From an uncultured Rhodospirillales bacterium (GTDB lineage Bacteria > Pseudomonadota > Alphaproteobacteria > Acetobacterales > Acetobacteraceae), in contig CAILMF010000001.1 of NCBI GenBank assembly GCA_903835235.1, positions 186,001 through 250,000 on the forward strand: a stretch of DNA of 64,000 nt. The letters run 5' to 3'. Shown here piece after piece: positions 8,647 to 16,550 of this stretch; position 1 is the stretch's first letter; each line of letters starts with the position of its first letter. Under the pieces are notes generated by a model that was not told the origin of the DNA, did not search any database, and was given only the letters and a program-made list of their open reading frames with translations. A program made the position numbers and the translations under genes.

Positions 8647-9711
8647 TCAATCTTCCCGCTTCAGGCTGCCATCGGCGATGCGGGCGCGCAGGAAGGCGCG
8701 ATGCTCACTGATGAAATGCTGGAATTCGCGCGGGCCGAGCGGGGCCGGCAGCATGCCGATCTGGCCGAGGCGGGCCAGCACCTCCGGCTGCTTCATCGCC
8801 TCGGCGGCGGCTTCCCAAAGCCGGTTGATCGGCCCGGCCGGGGTGCCCGCGGGCACGTGGAAGCCGAGGAATTCGGCGTAGGAATACCCAGGGAAGCCTT
8901 GCTCCGCCACGGTGGGCACGTCCGGCAGGTTGGCCAGGCGCTGGGGCGTGGAGACGGCCAGCGCGCGCAGCCGGCCTTCCAGCACCAGCGGCACCGCCTG
9001 CGGCAGGGTGGAGAAGGTGAAGACCGCGTCGCCGCCGACCAGGCCCAGGATGGACTGCGCCCCACCGCGATAGGCCACATGCGTGGCCGAGACGCCGGCG
9101 CGCTGCATCAGGGTGATGACACTGATGTAGGTGCCGCCGCCGGCGCCGGAGGAGGCGAAGGGCAGCTTGCCGCCCTCGCGCCGCATCTGTTCCAGCAGCT
9201 CGGCCAGGCTGCGCAGCGGGCTGTCGGCGCGCACCACCAGGATCAGCGGGCTGTCGACCAGCTTGCAGACGGGGGTGAAGGCCTTTTCCGAGTCGAAACC
9301 GAGGTTCGGCACCAGCAGGCTGTTGGTGATGATGCCGGAGGTATCCGCCAGCACGGTATAGCCATCGGCCGGCGCCTGGGCGGCAACGCCCTGGCCGATG
9401 GCACCACTGGCGCCACCGCGATTCTCGATGACCAGGGGCTGGCCGAGCACGCGCTGCATGGTGGGCGCGGCCAGGCGCGCGGGGGTATCGGCGCCGCCGC
9501 CAGGCGGCCAGGCGACGATCATGCGGATGGGGTGGTCCGGCCAGCGCGGCCCGATGGCCGGAGCGCCGGAGGGCGCGGCGGGCTGAATCGGGCCGCCGGA
9601 TACCTGGGCCAGGGCGGTGGCGGGCGCGGCGAGCGTGGCGGCGAGGAGCGCGCGACGGCGCGTGGGCAGGGGGGCGCGGCGCTGCGTCGACCAGGGGTCG
9701 CGGTTGTCCAT
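8647..9711 (-). CDS. Bug/TctC family periplasmic binding protein
   Basis: The 354-residue protein has an arginine-rich export signal (TRRRALLAATLAAPATALAQ) and the family core WPDHPIRMIVAWPPGGGADT..ARL, followed by PLVIENRGGASGAIG and the ATHVAYRGGAQ segment. Bug proteins bind carboxylates or related small anions in the periplasm, often for TctAB permeases or signalling. No tctAB gene is present in the window, so it is an orphan receptor here. It is divergent from the isochorismatase gene at 9795. The start at 9711 was chosen because it gives a complete Tat-like signal. Confidence 0.93.
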   Translation of the reverse strand: MDNRDPWSTQRRAPLPTRRRALLAATLAAPATALAQVSGGPIQPAAPSGAPAIGPRWPDHPIRMIVAWPPGGGADTPARLAAPTMQRVLGQPLVIENRGGASGAIGQGVAAQAPADGYTVLADTSGIITNSLLVPNLGFDSEKAFTPVCKLVDSPLILVVRADSPLRSLAELLEQMRREGGKLPFASSGAGGGTYISVITLMQRAGVSATHVAYRGGAQSILGLVGGDAVFTFSTLPQAVPLVLEGRLRALAVSTPQRLANLPDVPTVAEQGFPGYSYAEFLGFHVPAGTPAGPINRLWEAAAEAMKQPEVLARLGQIGMLPAPLGPREFQHFISEHRAFLRARIADGSLKRED

Positions 9712-9794
9712 GGTGTTTCCTCCACGATTTGACGGCACCCTGCCGCAGCAACCCGGGGCTTGCCAGCCCCCGGCGCTGGTTCTCTGATACCGGG

Positions 9795-10409
9795 ATGAAC
9801 GAGTTGGACATCTACGCCCAGCAGGGCTTCGCCGGGCGCGCCGGCATGGGTGCGGCGCCGGCGCTGCTGATCGTCGATTTCGTCGCGGGCTTTGCCGACC
9901 CCGCGCATTTCGGCGGCGGCAATATCCTGGCGGCCATCGATGCCACCGTGCCGCTGCTGGCACATGCCAGGGCGCGCGGCTGGCCGGTGGCGCATACCCG
10001 CGTGGTCTATGCCGATGACGGCAGCGATGCCGGCGTCTTCACGCTGAAGGCACCTTCCCTGCTGAAGCTGACCGAGGCGAACCCGCTGTCGCAGATCGTG
10101 CCCGCGCTGGCGCCACGCGACGGCGAGCTGGTGGTGCGCAAGCAGGGGGCGAGCGCCTTCTTCGCGACGGGCCTGGCCGCCTGGCTGGCGTTCCGCCGGG
10201 TGGATACGGTGGTGGTGGCGGGCTGCACCACGTCAGGCTGCGTCCGCGCCAGCGTGGTGGATGCCATGCAGCACAACCTCCGCTGCATCGTCGCCACCGA
10301 TTGCGTCGGCGACCGCGCGCTGGGGCCGCATGAGGCCAACCTGTTCGACATGGGCCAGAAATACGCCGACCTGATGACGGCGGCGGAGGTGATGCATGCC
10401 CGCACGTGA
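9795..10409 (+). CDS. Isochorismatase-family cysteine hydrolase, maleamate amidohydrolase-like
   Basis: The 204-residue protein has the triad of cysteine amidohydrolases: Asp28 in LLIVDFVAGF, Lys116 in VVRKQGASAF and Cys149 in GCTTSGCVRAS, preceded by the cis-peptide region. Layout and length resemble N-carbamoylsarcosine amidase and the maleamate amidohydrolase NicF of nicotinate degradation. The next gene overlaps it by 14 bp and encodes a maleate-isomerase/arylmalonate-decarboxylase-type protein, the partner type expected after maleamate hydrolysis. The substrate is therefore probably a small carbamoyl or amide acid, but NicF identity is not proven. No other nic genes are present. Confidence 0.88.
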   Translation: MNELDIYAQQGFAGRAGMGAAPALLIVDFVAGFADPAHFGGGNILAAIDATVPLLAHARARGWPVAHTRVVYADDGSDAGVFTLKAPSLLKLTEANPLSQIVPALAPRDGELVVRKQGASAFFATGLAAWLAFRRVDTVVVAGCTTSGCVRASVVDAMQHNLRCIVATDCVGDRALGPHEANLFDMGQKYADLMTAAEVMHART

Positions 10410-11157
10410 CGCCCCCCGAGACGCCTTGGGCTGGCGCGCCAAATTCGCCGCCATCGGGCCTTCCACCAATACCGTGGTGCAGCCGGATTTCGAGGCGATG
10501 CGCCCACCCGGCGTCACCTGCCACTACCGGCCCATCGTCACCCCCAACGCCAAGGCCATCTCCAACGAGAGCTTCAAGGCCGGCATCGACGTCATCGCCG
10601 GCAACGTCATGGATGCGGTGCGCGTGGGCATGACGATGGAGCCGGATGGCTTCGTCATGGGCATGTCCTCCGTCACCTTCTACGGCGGCGTTGCCGGGGC
10701 GGAGCGTTTCGTCGCCCAGGTGCGCGACGAAACCGGGCTGCAGGTCAGCTGCGGCAGCATCGCCACGGCGGAGGCGCTGCGCCGGCACGGGGCCAAGCGC
10801 ATCGCGTTCCTGTCCCCCTACTGGCCGGTCATGAACGACATCGTCCGCACCTATTTTCAGGAGGCGGGCTTCGAGGTGAAGCGCGACATCGCGCTGCACG
10901 CCACCAGCTGGACCGGCATTGCCGCCTTCACCACGGCTGACTGCCGCGACGCGCTGCGCCGGCTGGATGGCGACGACGTGGACGCGCTGGTGCAAGTGGG
11001 CACCAACCTCTCCATGGTGCGGCTGGCGGCGGCGGCGGAACTCTGGCTGGGCAAGCCCGTCATCGCCATCAACACCGCCACCTGGTGGCATGTACTGCGC
11101 AGCCATGGCATCGAGGACAAGGTCTTCGGCTTTGGACGGCTGCTGGAAGAATTCTAG
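10396..11157 (+). CDS. Maleate isomerase / arylmalonate decarboxylase-like protein
   Basis: The 253-residue Asp/Glu-racemase-superfamily protein has two similar half-domains: GKPVIAINTATWWHVLR is the hallmark second-half segment, and AKRIAFLSPYWPVMND the nucleotide-like strand. In characterised maleate isomerases and arylmalonate decarboxylases, catalytic cysteines lie after the first-half and second-half central strands. Here those positions read VMGMSSVTFYGG and VQVGTNLSMVR, with no cysteine. A Cys occurs instead in VSCGSIATAEA. It therefore belongs to a subgroup whose chemistry is not settled from sequence. It is coupled to the upstream amidohydrolase by a 14-bp overlap. Confidence 0.8.
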   Translation: MPARDAPRDALGWRAKFAAIGPSTNTVVQPDFEAMRPPGVTCHYRPIVTPNAKAISNESFKAGIDVIAGNVMDAVRVGMTMEPDGFVMGMSSVTFYGGVAGAERFVAQVRDETGLQVSCGSIATAEALRRHGAKRIAFLSPYWPVMNDIVRTYFQEAGFEVKRDIALHATSWTGIAAFTTADCRDALRRLDGDDVDALVQVGTNLSMVRLAAAAELWLGKPVIAINTATWWHVLRSHGIEDKVFGFGRLLEEF

Positions 11158-11255
11158 CGTCTGATCGTCGCCGGTGGAATCACCGGCGGCGTGAATCAGC
11201 CGCTCAAGCAACCGCTCAAAGTCTGTCAGGCGCTTCTGTCTGCGCCTGACAGACT
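11158..11255 (+). repeat. Composite intergenic repeat (unit A plus hairpin B), second copy
   Basis: The element starts immediately after the TAG stop of the preceding gene, and unit A matches the 4564 copy base for base over about 45 bp. CTGAT (11161) and ATCAG (11195) close the GGAATC-loop hairpin. Hairpin B has perfect 14-bp arms, AGTCTGTCAGGCGC (11220-11233) and GCGCCTGACAGACT (11242-11255), around the loop TTCTGTCT. The arm sequence differs from the 4.6-kb copy although the loop is nearly the same. Confidence 0.85.
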
Positions 11256-11323
11256 CTGGCGGCCCGATGACCGCAGGGCCGCGAGGCCCGAAGGTCTGAA
11301 TCGGCCAGCGCTGGAGAAGCAAG

Positions 11324-11743
11324 ATGACCGACGCCGAGATCCGCGACCTGCTGCTGACCACGCGCCGCATTGCGGTGGTCGGCGCCTCCGACAAGCCGGA
11401 CCGCGCCGGCTGCTACATCCCCGCCTTCCTGCTGCAGCACGGCTACGACGTGGCGCTGGTGAACCCGGTGCTGGCCGGGCGGGAAGTTCATGGCCGCACC
11501 GTGCTGGCCAGCCTGGCGGAAGCCGGGCCGCTGGACCTGGTGGACGTGTTCCGCCGCAGCGACCAGGCGGGGCAAACGGTGGACGAGGCGATCCGGCTCG
11601 GCGCCCGATCCGTCTGGCTGCAATTGGGCGTGGTGGACGCCGCCGCCGGCGAGCGCGCCCGCGCGGCCGGGCTGGGCTATGTGCAGGACCGCTGCCCTGC
11701 GATTGAATGGCCGCGGCTGGGCTTGCCGCAACGGATAGCCTGA
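11324..11743 (+). CDS. CoA-binding domain protein (YccU-like)
   Basis: The 139-residue single-domain protein has the CoA_binding_2 Rossmann fold: RRIAVVGASDKPDRAGCYIPAFL at the N-terminus, then VALVNPVL and the conserved LDLVDVFRRSDQ and SVWLQLGVVD strands. Proteins of this family bind CoA-type nucleotides; their physiological role is poorly defined. It stands alone, after a repeat element and before the DUF2076 gene. Confidence 0.9.
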   Translation: MTDAEIRDLLLTTRRIAVVGASDKPDRAGCYIPAFLLQHGYDVALVNPVLAGREVHGRTVLASLAEAGPLDLVDVFRRSDQAGQTVDEAIRLGARSVWLQLGVVDAAAGERARAAGLGYVQDRCPAIEWPRLGLPQRIA

Positions 11744-11861
11744 ACCGTCACTTGAAACGCTGCCGGCGCCGGGCCACTTCGCCCCCAGGCCCCTTTTAGA
11801 ACGGACCGCTCGGCAACGGGGCGGCCGTTGCTGGGAACCGGGGGGCCGTGGAGATTGGATC

Positions 11862-12764
11862 ATGACCGACGAAGAACGCCGGATCATCAGTGACTATGTG
11901 GCCCGGGTTTCCGGTGCCAGCGCAGGCGGTGCGCCAGCCGCGGGGAATCCCCAGGGGAACCCATGGGGCGGCAGCGTGCCGGCCACTCAGGCGCGGCCGC
12001 CGCTGCCGCCGGTGGACCCCGAGGCCGACGCCCTGATCGGCCAGCTGTTCCAGCAGTATCCGGAAGCGCGCTACCGGCTGACGCAGACCGCCTTCGTGCA
12101 GGAAGCGGCGCTGGTTGAGCTGCAGAACCGCATCCGCCAGCTGGAGTGGGAACGCGACCAGGCGCGCAGCCAGGCCCAGCAGGCCCAGGCCGCGCCGGCG
12201 CCGCGCCAGGGCGGCGGCTTCCTTGGCGGGCTGTTCGGCGGTGGCCAGCAGCGCCCGCCCCAGCCAGCCAACCAGCCGCAGCCCCAGGGCTATGCGCCGC
12301 CGCCGCAGCCGCAGTATCCGCCGGGCTACAACCCGCAGGCCTTCCAGCAGCCGCAGCAGCAGGGGCCCAGCTTCCTGGGCGGTGCGCTGCGCACCGCGGC
12401 CGGCGTCGCCGGTGGCCTGGTGGTCGGCAACATGCTGATGAACGCCTTCAGCAATCACGGCAACCATGGGCAGGACGCCAGCGCGGCGGCGGCCGGCGGC
12501 TTTGGTGGCGGTGCTCCGGCGGCGGGCCTGGGTGGCTCGCCCTGGCAGAACCCCGACGCGGTGGCGGCTTCCCAGGGCTGGGACGCCGGCGGCGGGGCCA
12601 AGGGCTTCGACGGGCCGGACAAGTTTGCCGCGGCGCCTGCCGCGGATGTCACGCCGGCCAGCTGGGATGGCGGTGGCGGCGGCTATGCCCAGGATGACGC
12701 CAGCGCTGGCGGCTACGACAGCGGCGGAGATGGCGGCGACTACGGCAGCAGCAACGATTGCTGA
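11862..12764 (+). CDS. DUF2076 family protein
   Basis: The 300-residue protein begins MTDEERRIISDYVARV, followed by a helical segment (DALIGQLFQQYPEARYRLTQTAFVQ and a coiled-coil-like stretch ending near residue 110). A long Gln/Pro-rich linker precedes a FLGGALRTAAGVAGGLVVGNML segment that could insert into or associate with a membrane. The C-terminus is Gly/Asp/Ser-rich and ends in Cys. This is the usual build of DUF2076 proteins, whose function is unknown. There is no signal peptide. Confidence 0.85.
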   Translation: MTDEERRIISDYVARVSGASAGGAPAAGNPQGNPWGGSVPATQARPPLPPVDPEADALIGQLFQQYPEARYRLTQTAFVQEAALVELQNRIRQLEWERDQARSQAQQAQAAPAPRQGGGFLGGLFGGGQQRPPQPANQPQPQGYAPPPQPQYPPGYNPQAFQQPQQQGPSFLGGALRTAAGVAGGLVVGNMLMNAFSNHGNHGQDASAAAAGGFGGGAPAAGLGGSPWQNPDAVAASQGWDAGGGAKGFDGPDKFAAAPAADVTPASWDGGGGGYAQDDASAGGYDSGGDGGDYGSSNDC

Positions 12765-12788
12765 GCATTAGCCCGCATCATTGATACC

Positions 12789-12821
12789 CCGCATGGCATG
12801 AGTTCTACTCCTGCCATGCGG
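12789..12821. promoter_or_regulatory. 10-bp inverted repeat overlapping the start of the LysR gene
   Basis: CCGCATGGCA (12789-12798) and TGCCATGCGG (12812-12821) are perfect 10-bp arms around a 13-bp spacer. Both candidate ATG starts of the LysR gene (12798 and 12816) lie within it. It could be an autoregulatory operator or an RNA hairpin limiting translation initiation; the sequence alone does not decide. Confidence 0.45.
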
Positions 12822-13673
12822 ATACCAGACCTCGACCTCGACCTGCTGCGCTGCTTCGTCACCGTGGCGGAGCGCGGCGGCTTCACCAGCAGCGGTGCGG
12901 CGCTGGGGCTGACCCAGTCCGCCGTCTCGCTGAAGGTGAAGCGGCTGGAAGACCTGATCGGCCGGCGCGTGTTCGAGCGTACCAGCCGCAGCGTGGCGCT
13001 GACGCGGGATGGCGAGGCGCTGCTGGGCTATGCCCGACGCATATTGGCGCTGAATGACGAGGCGGTGCGGCGCATGGTGGCGCCGGCGGTCTCGGGCCGG
13101 TTGCGCCTGGGCGTGGCGGACCACTTCGTGCCGCGCACCCTGGCGCCGCTGCTGGCACGCTTTTCCCGCACCTACCCCGAGGTTCGGCTGGAAGTGGAGG
13201 TTGGCCGCAGCCACGAACTCCGTGCCGAGCAGGAAGCCGGCAGGTTGGATCTGGTGCTGGGCAAGCGGCGGGATGGCGAGACCGAAGGCCGGCCGATCTT
13301 CACCGAGGCCGTGGTCTGGGCCGCCGCGCCAGACTGGCGCGCGCCGGAAGGCCGCCCCCTGCCACTGGCGCTGCTGCCGCCGGGCTGCATGTTCCGCGAC
13401 CGCGCGCTGGCGGCGCTGGGCCGGGCCAACCTGGCGCATGAGGTGGTGTTCGTCAGTGCCAGCCTGCTGGGCGTGGCGGCGGCGGCGCAGGCCGGCTTTG
13501 CGCTGACCGTGCTGGGCCGCGGCGGCTTTCTGCCTGGGCTGGCGGAGGTGACTGGCCTGCCGGCGCTGGGCACGGCGGAGATGTGCGTCTTCGGCGATGC
13601 CGGCGCCCAGGGCGCGCTGGTGGCGCCACTGATCGACATGCTGCGGGAAGGCGTGGGAGAGGTGGCGGCCTGA
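12816..13673 (+). CDS. LysR-family transcriptional regulator
   Basis: The 285-residue protein has the N-terminal winged helix of LysR regulators (DLDLLRCFVTVAERGGFTSS, then LTQSAVSLKVKRLEDLIG) and a substrate-binding domain starting SGRLRLGVADHFVP. The start at 12816 places the usual few residues before the first helix; an in-frame ATG at 12798 would add six residues. Neither has a good Shine-Dalgarno sequence. The target is not obvious, since neighbours on both sides are unrelated single genes. Confidence 0.9.
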   Translation: MRIPDLDLDLLRCFVTVAERGGFTSSGAALGLTQSAVSLKVKRLEDLIGRRVFERTSRSVALTRDGEALLGYARRILALNDEAVRRMVAPAVSGRLRLGVADHFVPRTLAPLLARFSRTYPEVRLEVEVGRSHELRAEQEAGRLDLVLGKRRDGETEGRPIFTEAVVWAAAPDWRAPEGRPLPLALLPPGCMFRDRALAALGRANLAHEVVFVSASLLGVAAAAQAGFALTVLGRGGFLPGLAEVTGLPALGTAEMCVFGDAGAQGALVAPLIDMLREGVGEVAA

Positions 13674-13717
13674 GCAATATCCGTTCTGATGGAATCATCA
13701 GAACGGATTTCTTGCTC
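13672..13717. repeat. Unit B palindromic repeat (ATCCGTT type)
   Basis: GAGCAA (13672) pairs with TTGCTC (13712). Inside, ATCCGTTCTGATG (13679-13691) and CATCAGAACGGAT (13696-13708) form a perfect 13-bp stem with a GAAT loop. The palindrome starts within the TGA stop of the LysR gene, between convergent genes. There is no long T-tract, so a factor-independent terminator role is possible but not typical. Confidence 0.88.
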
Positions 13718-13754
13718 CGGCTTCAATGGCTATTGGGCCGCCACCCCCAGTCGC

Positions 13755-14840
13755 TCAGCGGCGGGCCGAAGCCTGCTGCACGAAGTTGTCGTAGCTGGTC
13801 TCCAGCACGCGGAACCAGCTGAACTGCTCGTCGCGGAACGCCTTGTAGTTGGTCCAGATCTTCTTGAACCGCGGATCGCGGGCGGCGATTTCCTCGTACA
13901 CTTCATGCGCCGCATTCCACAGCGCCTGCAGCACGTCGCGCGGGAAGGCGCGCAGCTGAGTGCCGCTGGCAATCAGGCGGCGCAGCGCGGCGGGGTTGGC
14001 GTAGTCGAAATGCGCCGACATGGCCGTGACCTGCTCGGCGCAGGCGATCTTCAGGATGGCCTTGTAGTCATCCGGCAGCGCCGCCCAGGCCGGCTTGTTG
14101 ATCAGGAAGTAGTTGCGCGAGCTGCCTTCCCAGAAGCCGGGCGTGTAGTAGTACGGTGCCACGCGGGCGAAGCCGAGCTTCTCGTCGTCATAGGGGCCGA
14201 CCCATTCGGCCGCGTCGATCACGCCGCGTTCCAGGCTGGGGTAGATGTCGCCGCCGGCGATCTGCGTGGGCGAGACGCCGACCTTGGCGAAGACCTGGCC
14301 GCCCAGGCCGCCGATGCGGAACTTCACGCCCTGCAGGTCGGCGACGGACTTGATCTCCTTGCGCCACCAGCCGCCCATCTGCGCGCCGGTGTCACCAGCG
14401 GCAATGCCGAAGCAGTTGTAGTCGTTGAACAGCTCGGTCCCCAGCGCCTCGCCGCCGCCATGGTGCAGCCAGGCGGTCATCTGCCGCACGTTCAGGCCCC
14501 AGGGGATGGCGGTGTAGAAGGCGAAGCTGGCCTCCTTGCCGATGAAGTAATACGGCGCGGTCTGGGTGATCTCGATGCTGTTGCTCTGCACCGCATCCAG
14601 CGTCTGCAGCGCGGGCACGATTTCACCGGCCGGGAAGCAGCGGATCTGGAACCGGTTGTGGCTCAGCTCGGCCACGCGGCGGGCGATGTTCTCGCAGCCG
14701 CCGTACAGGATATCCAGCGTGCGCGGGAAGCTGCTAGCCAGGCGCCAGCGGACTTCGGGGGTCTGGGTCTGGGCGATGGCGGGTGCGGCGAGAAGGACGG
14801 GCGCGGCAGCGGCCGCCCCGAAAAGAGCACGACGATCCAA
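13755..14840 (-). CDS. TRAP transporter substrate-binding protein (TakP-like)
   Basis: The 361-residue periplasmic protein has an export signal (MDRRALFGAAAAAPVLLAAPAIAQ) and the DctP-family fold. VRWRLASSFPRTLDI, the GDIYPSLERGVIDAAEWVGPYDD segment and YYTPGFWEGSS match the branch containing the alpha-keto-acid-binding TakP and lactate-binding relatives, so a 2-oxo or 2-hydroxy acid is the likely ligand. The DctQ and DctM membrane subunits are absent from the window, making this an orphan receptor or one served by distant genes. Confidence 0.92.
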   Translation of the reverse strand: MDRRALFGAAAAAPVLLAAPAIAQTQTPEVRWRLASSFPRTLDILYGGCENIARRVAELSHNRFQIRCFPAGEIVPALQTLDAVQSNSIEITQTAPYYFIGKEASFAFYTAIPWGLNVRQMTAWLHHGGGEALGTELFNDYNCFGIAAGDTGAQMGGWWRKEIKSVADLQGVKFRIGGLGGQVFAKVGVSPTQIAGGDIYPSLERGVIDAAEWVGPYDDEKLGFARVAPYYYTPGFWEGSSRNYFLINKPAWAALPDDYKAILKIACAEQVTAMSAHFDYANPAALRRLIASGTQLRAFPRDVLQALWNAAHEVYEEIAARDPRFKKIWTNYKAFRDEQFSWFRVLETSYDNFVQQASARR

Positions 14841-15026
14841 GATGAAGCCTCCCTGGTTAATTGGCTTGGTCGCAACCTAGCCAATGGCAAGGCCGAACCG
14901 GTAGGGATTTTTTACAGTTCCCGGAACGGGCCGCCCCCGGGTTGCCCCCGGGCGGCCGCAACCGCGGGCTGCCGCGGCCCCGACAGGACCGCCGGCATGA
15001 GCGCCGCCGCCACTGCCGCGTCCCGA

Positions 15027-15779
15027 CTAAGTCGCCAGATACCCCCCGTCCACGTGCACCTCGGACCCCGTGATGTAGCTCGCCTCATCGCTGGCCAAAA
15101 ACAGCACCGCGTTCGCCACTTCCTCCACGCGCCCATCCCGGCCCAGCGGCACGTGCTCCATCATCTTGGCCCGCGTGACCGGGTCCGCCGTAATGCCACT
15201 GGTCCGCATCGGCGGCAGCAGCCCGGGGTGCACGGTGTTGAGCCGGATGCCCGCCGCGCCTTCCTGCGTCGCCACTGACTTGGTGATCAGCCGCACCGCG
15301 GCCTTGGAGGCGTTGTAGGCGCAGTGGATGCCCTTCTGGCCGACATTGCCGCTGATGCTGCTGATGTTGACGATGCTGCCGCCGCCTTGCGTGCGCATCT
15401 GCTGCACCGCGTATTTCACGCCCAGAAAGGTCCCGCGGGCGTTCACCGCCATCACCCGGTCCCACAGCGCGGTGTCGAACAGGTTGTTGGTGTTGCTGCC
15501 GCTGATCCCGGCATATTGCACCAGCACGTCCAGCCGGCCCCAGCGCCCGAGGATCGCGGCCAGCGCGGCTTCCCACTGGTCTTCCTCCGGCACATCCAGG
15601 CGCTGGAACATCGCCTCGCCGCCATTGGCAGAAATCTCGGCCACCACCTGGGCGCCCTCGGCCTCCAACATATCGGCCACCATCACGCGGGCGCCGTGTT
15701 CGGCGAACAGCTTCGCCGTGGCGCGCCCCATGCCGGACGCCGCACCGGTTATAAGCGCCACCTTGCCTGCCAGCCGCAT
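15027..15779 (-). CDS. SDR-family oxidoreductase
   Basis: The 250-residue classical short-chain dehydrogenase has the cofactor motif TGAASGMG at 11-18, an acidic residue in VADM suggesting NAD preference, catalytic Ser at 140-141, Tyr155 and Lys159 (CAYNASKAAV), and the C-terminal GSEVHVDGGY. The usual NNAG segment reads VQYAG. An ATG six bases upstream is in frame, but the GGAGG sequence sits at correct spacing only for the start at 15779. Substrate unknown; probably an alcohol or ketone. Confidence 0.92.
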   Translation of the reverse strand: MRLAGKVALITGAASGMGRATAKLFAEHGARVMVADMLEAEGAQVVAEISANGGEAMFQRLDVPEEDQWEAALAAILGRWGRLDVLVQYAGISGSNTNNLFDTALWDRVMAVNARGTFLGVKYAVQQMRTQGGGSIVNISSISGNVGQKGIHCAYNASKAAVRLITKSVATQEGAAGIRLNTVHPGLLPPMRTSGITADPVTRAKMMEHVPLGRDGRVEEVANAVLFLASDEASYITGSEVHVDGGYLAT

Positions 15780-15855
15780 TGCCATTCCTCCCTGTTCTGC
15801 TTGCCGAAACTGTCGCGCGTTGCGCCGGAGCGGGCAAGGCCGGCACAATCCCGCC

Positions 15856-16506
15856 ATGGAGACATTGCTGCAGGACTTCCTCCGCTGGGCAGACCCGGTG
15901 GCCATCGCGGTCTTCGCCGCCTCCGGCGCGCTGGTCGCCAGCCGCAAGGGGCTGGACGTGGTCGGCTTCATCCTCATCGCCGCCGTCACCGGCTTTGGCG
16001 GTGGCACGGTGCGGGACTTGCTGTTGGGCCGCACCCCGGTGTTCTGGCTGCGGGCGCCGCTGCTGCTGGGCATCTGCGCCGTGGTTGGCGTGGCGGTGTT
16101 CTTCTTCGCCCATCGGGTGGAGAGCCGGTTCAAGGCGCTGGTCTGGGCGGATGCGGTGGGGCTGGCGATCTATTCCGTGGTCGGCGCCGAAACCGCGTTG
16201 ATCGCCGGCGCCGACCCCTGGGCGGCGGTGCTGCTGGGCACCATCACCGCCACCTTCGGCGGCATCCTGCGGGACATATTGTGCAACGAGCTGCCGCTGA
16301 TCCTGCGGCGGGAGATCTACGCCACGGCGGCGGCGGCCGGGGCCGCGCTGTTCGTGATGCTGCGGGTCAACGGCACCGGGCGCGACCTGGCTGTGGTGGC
16401 CGGCGCGGCGCTCTGCCTGGCGATCCGCGCCGCCGCCCTGCTGCGCGGCTGGTCGCTGCCGGCCTATAAGCCCCGCCCCGCTCGAGACTACCCCGACGGG
16501 CGCTGA
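15856..16506 (+). CDS. TRIC/UPF0126 family membrane channel protein
   Basis: The 216-residue protein has about seven hydrophobic segments and the internal duplication of the family: GFGGGTVRDLLLGR in the first half and TFGGILRDILCNE in the second, each before a short Pro-containing loop. Prokaryotic members are trimeric monovalent-cation channels related to animal TRIC. It is divergent from the SDR gene with 76 bp between the starts. Confidence 0.92.
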   Translation: METLLQDFLRWADPVAIAVFAASGALVASRKGLDVVGFILIAAVTGFGGGTVRDLLLGRTPVFWLRAPLLLGICAVVGVAVFFFAHRVESRFKALVWADAVGLAIYSVVGAETALIAGADPWAAVLLGTITATFGGILRDILCNELPLILRREIYATAAAAGAALFVMLRVNGTGRDLAVVAGAALCLAIRAAALLRGWSLPAYKPRPARDYPDGR

Positions 16507-16550
16507 CCCGTGTAGCCTGGGGGCAACAAGACTGCCCCCGGGAGAAACGC

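Noticed and set aside
13679-13717. Calling the ATCCGTT hairpins standard factor-independent terminators
   Set aside because: The stems are strong but no run of five or more T follows; they recur in both orientations as a repeat family, so a repeat call is better supported.
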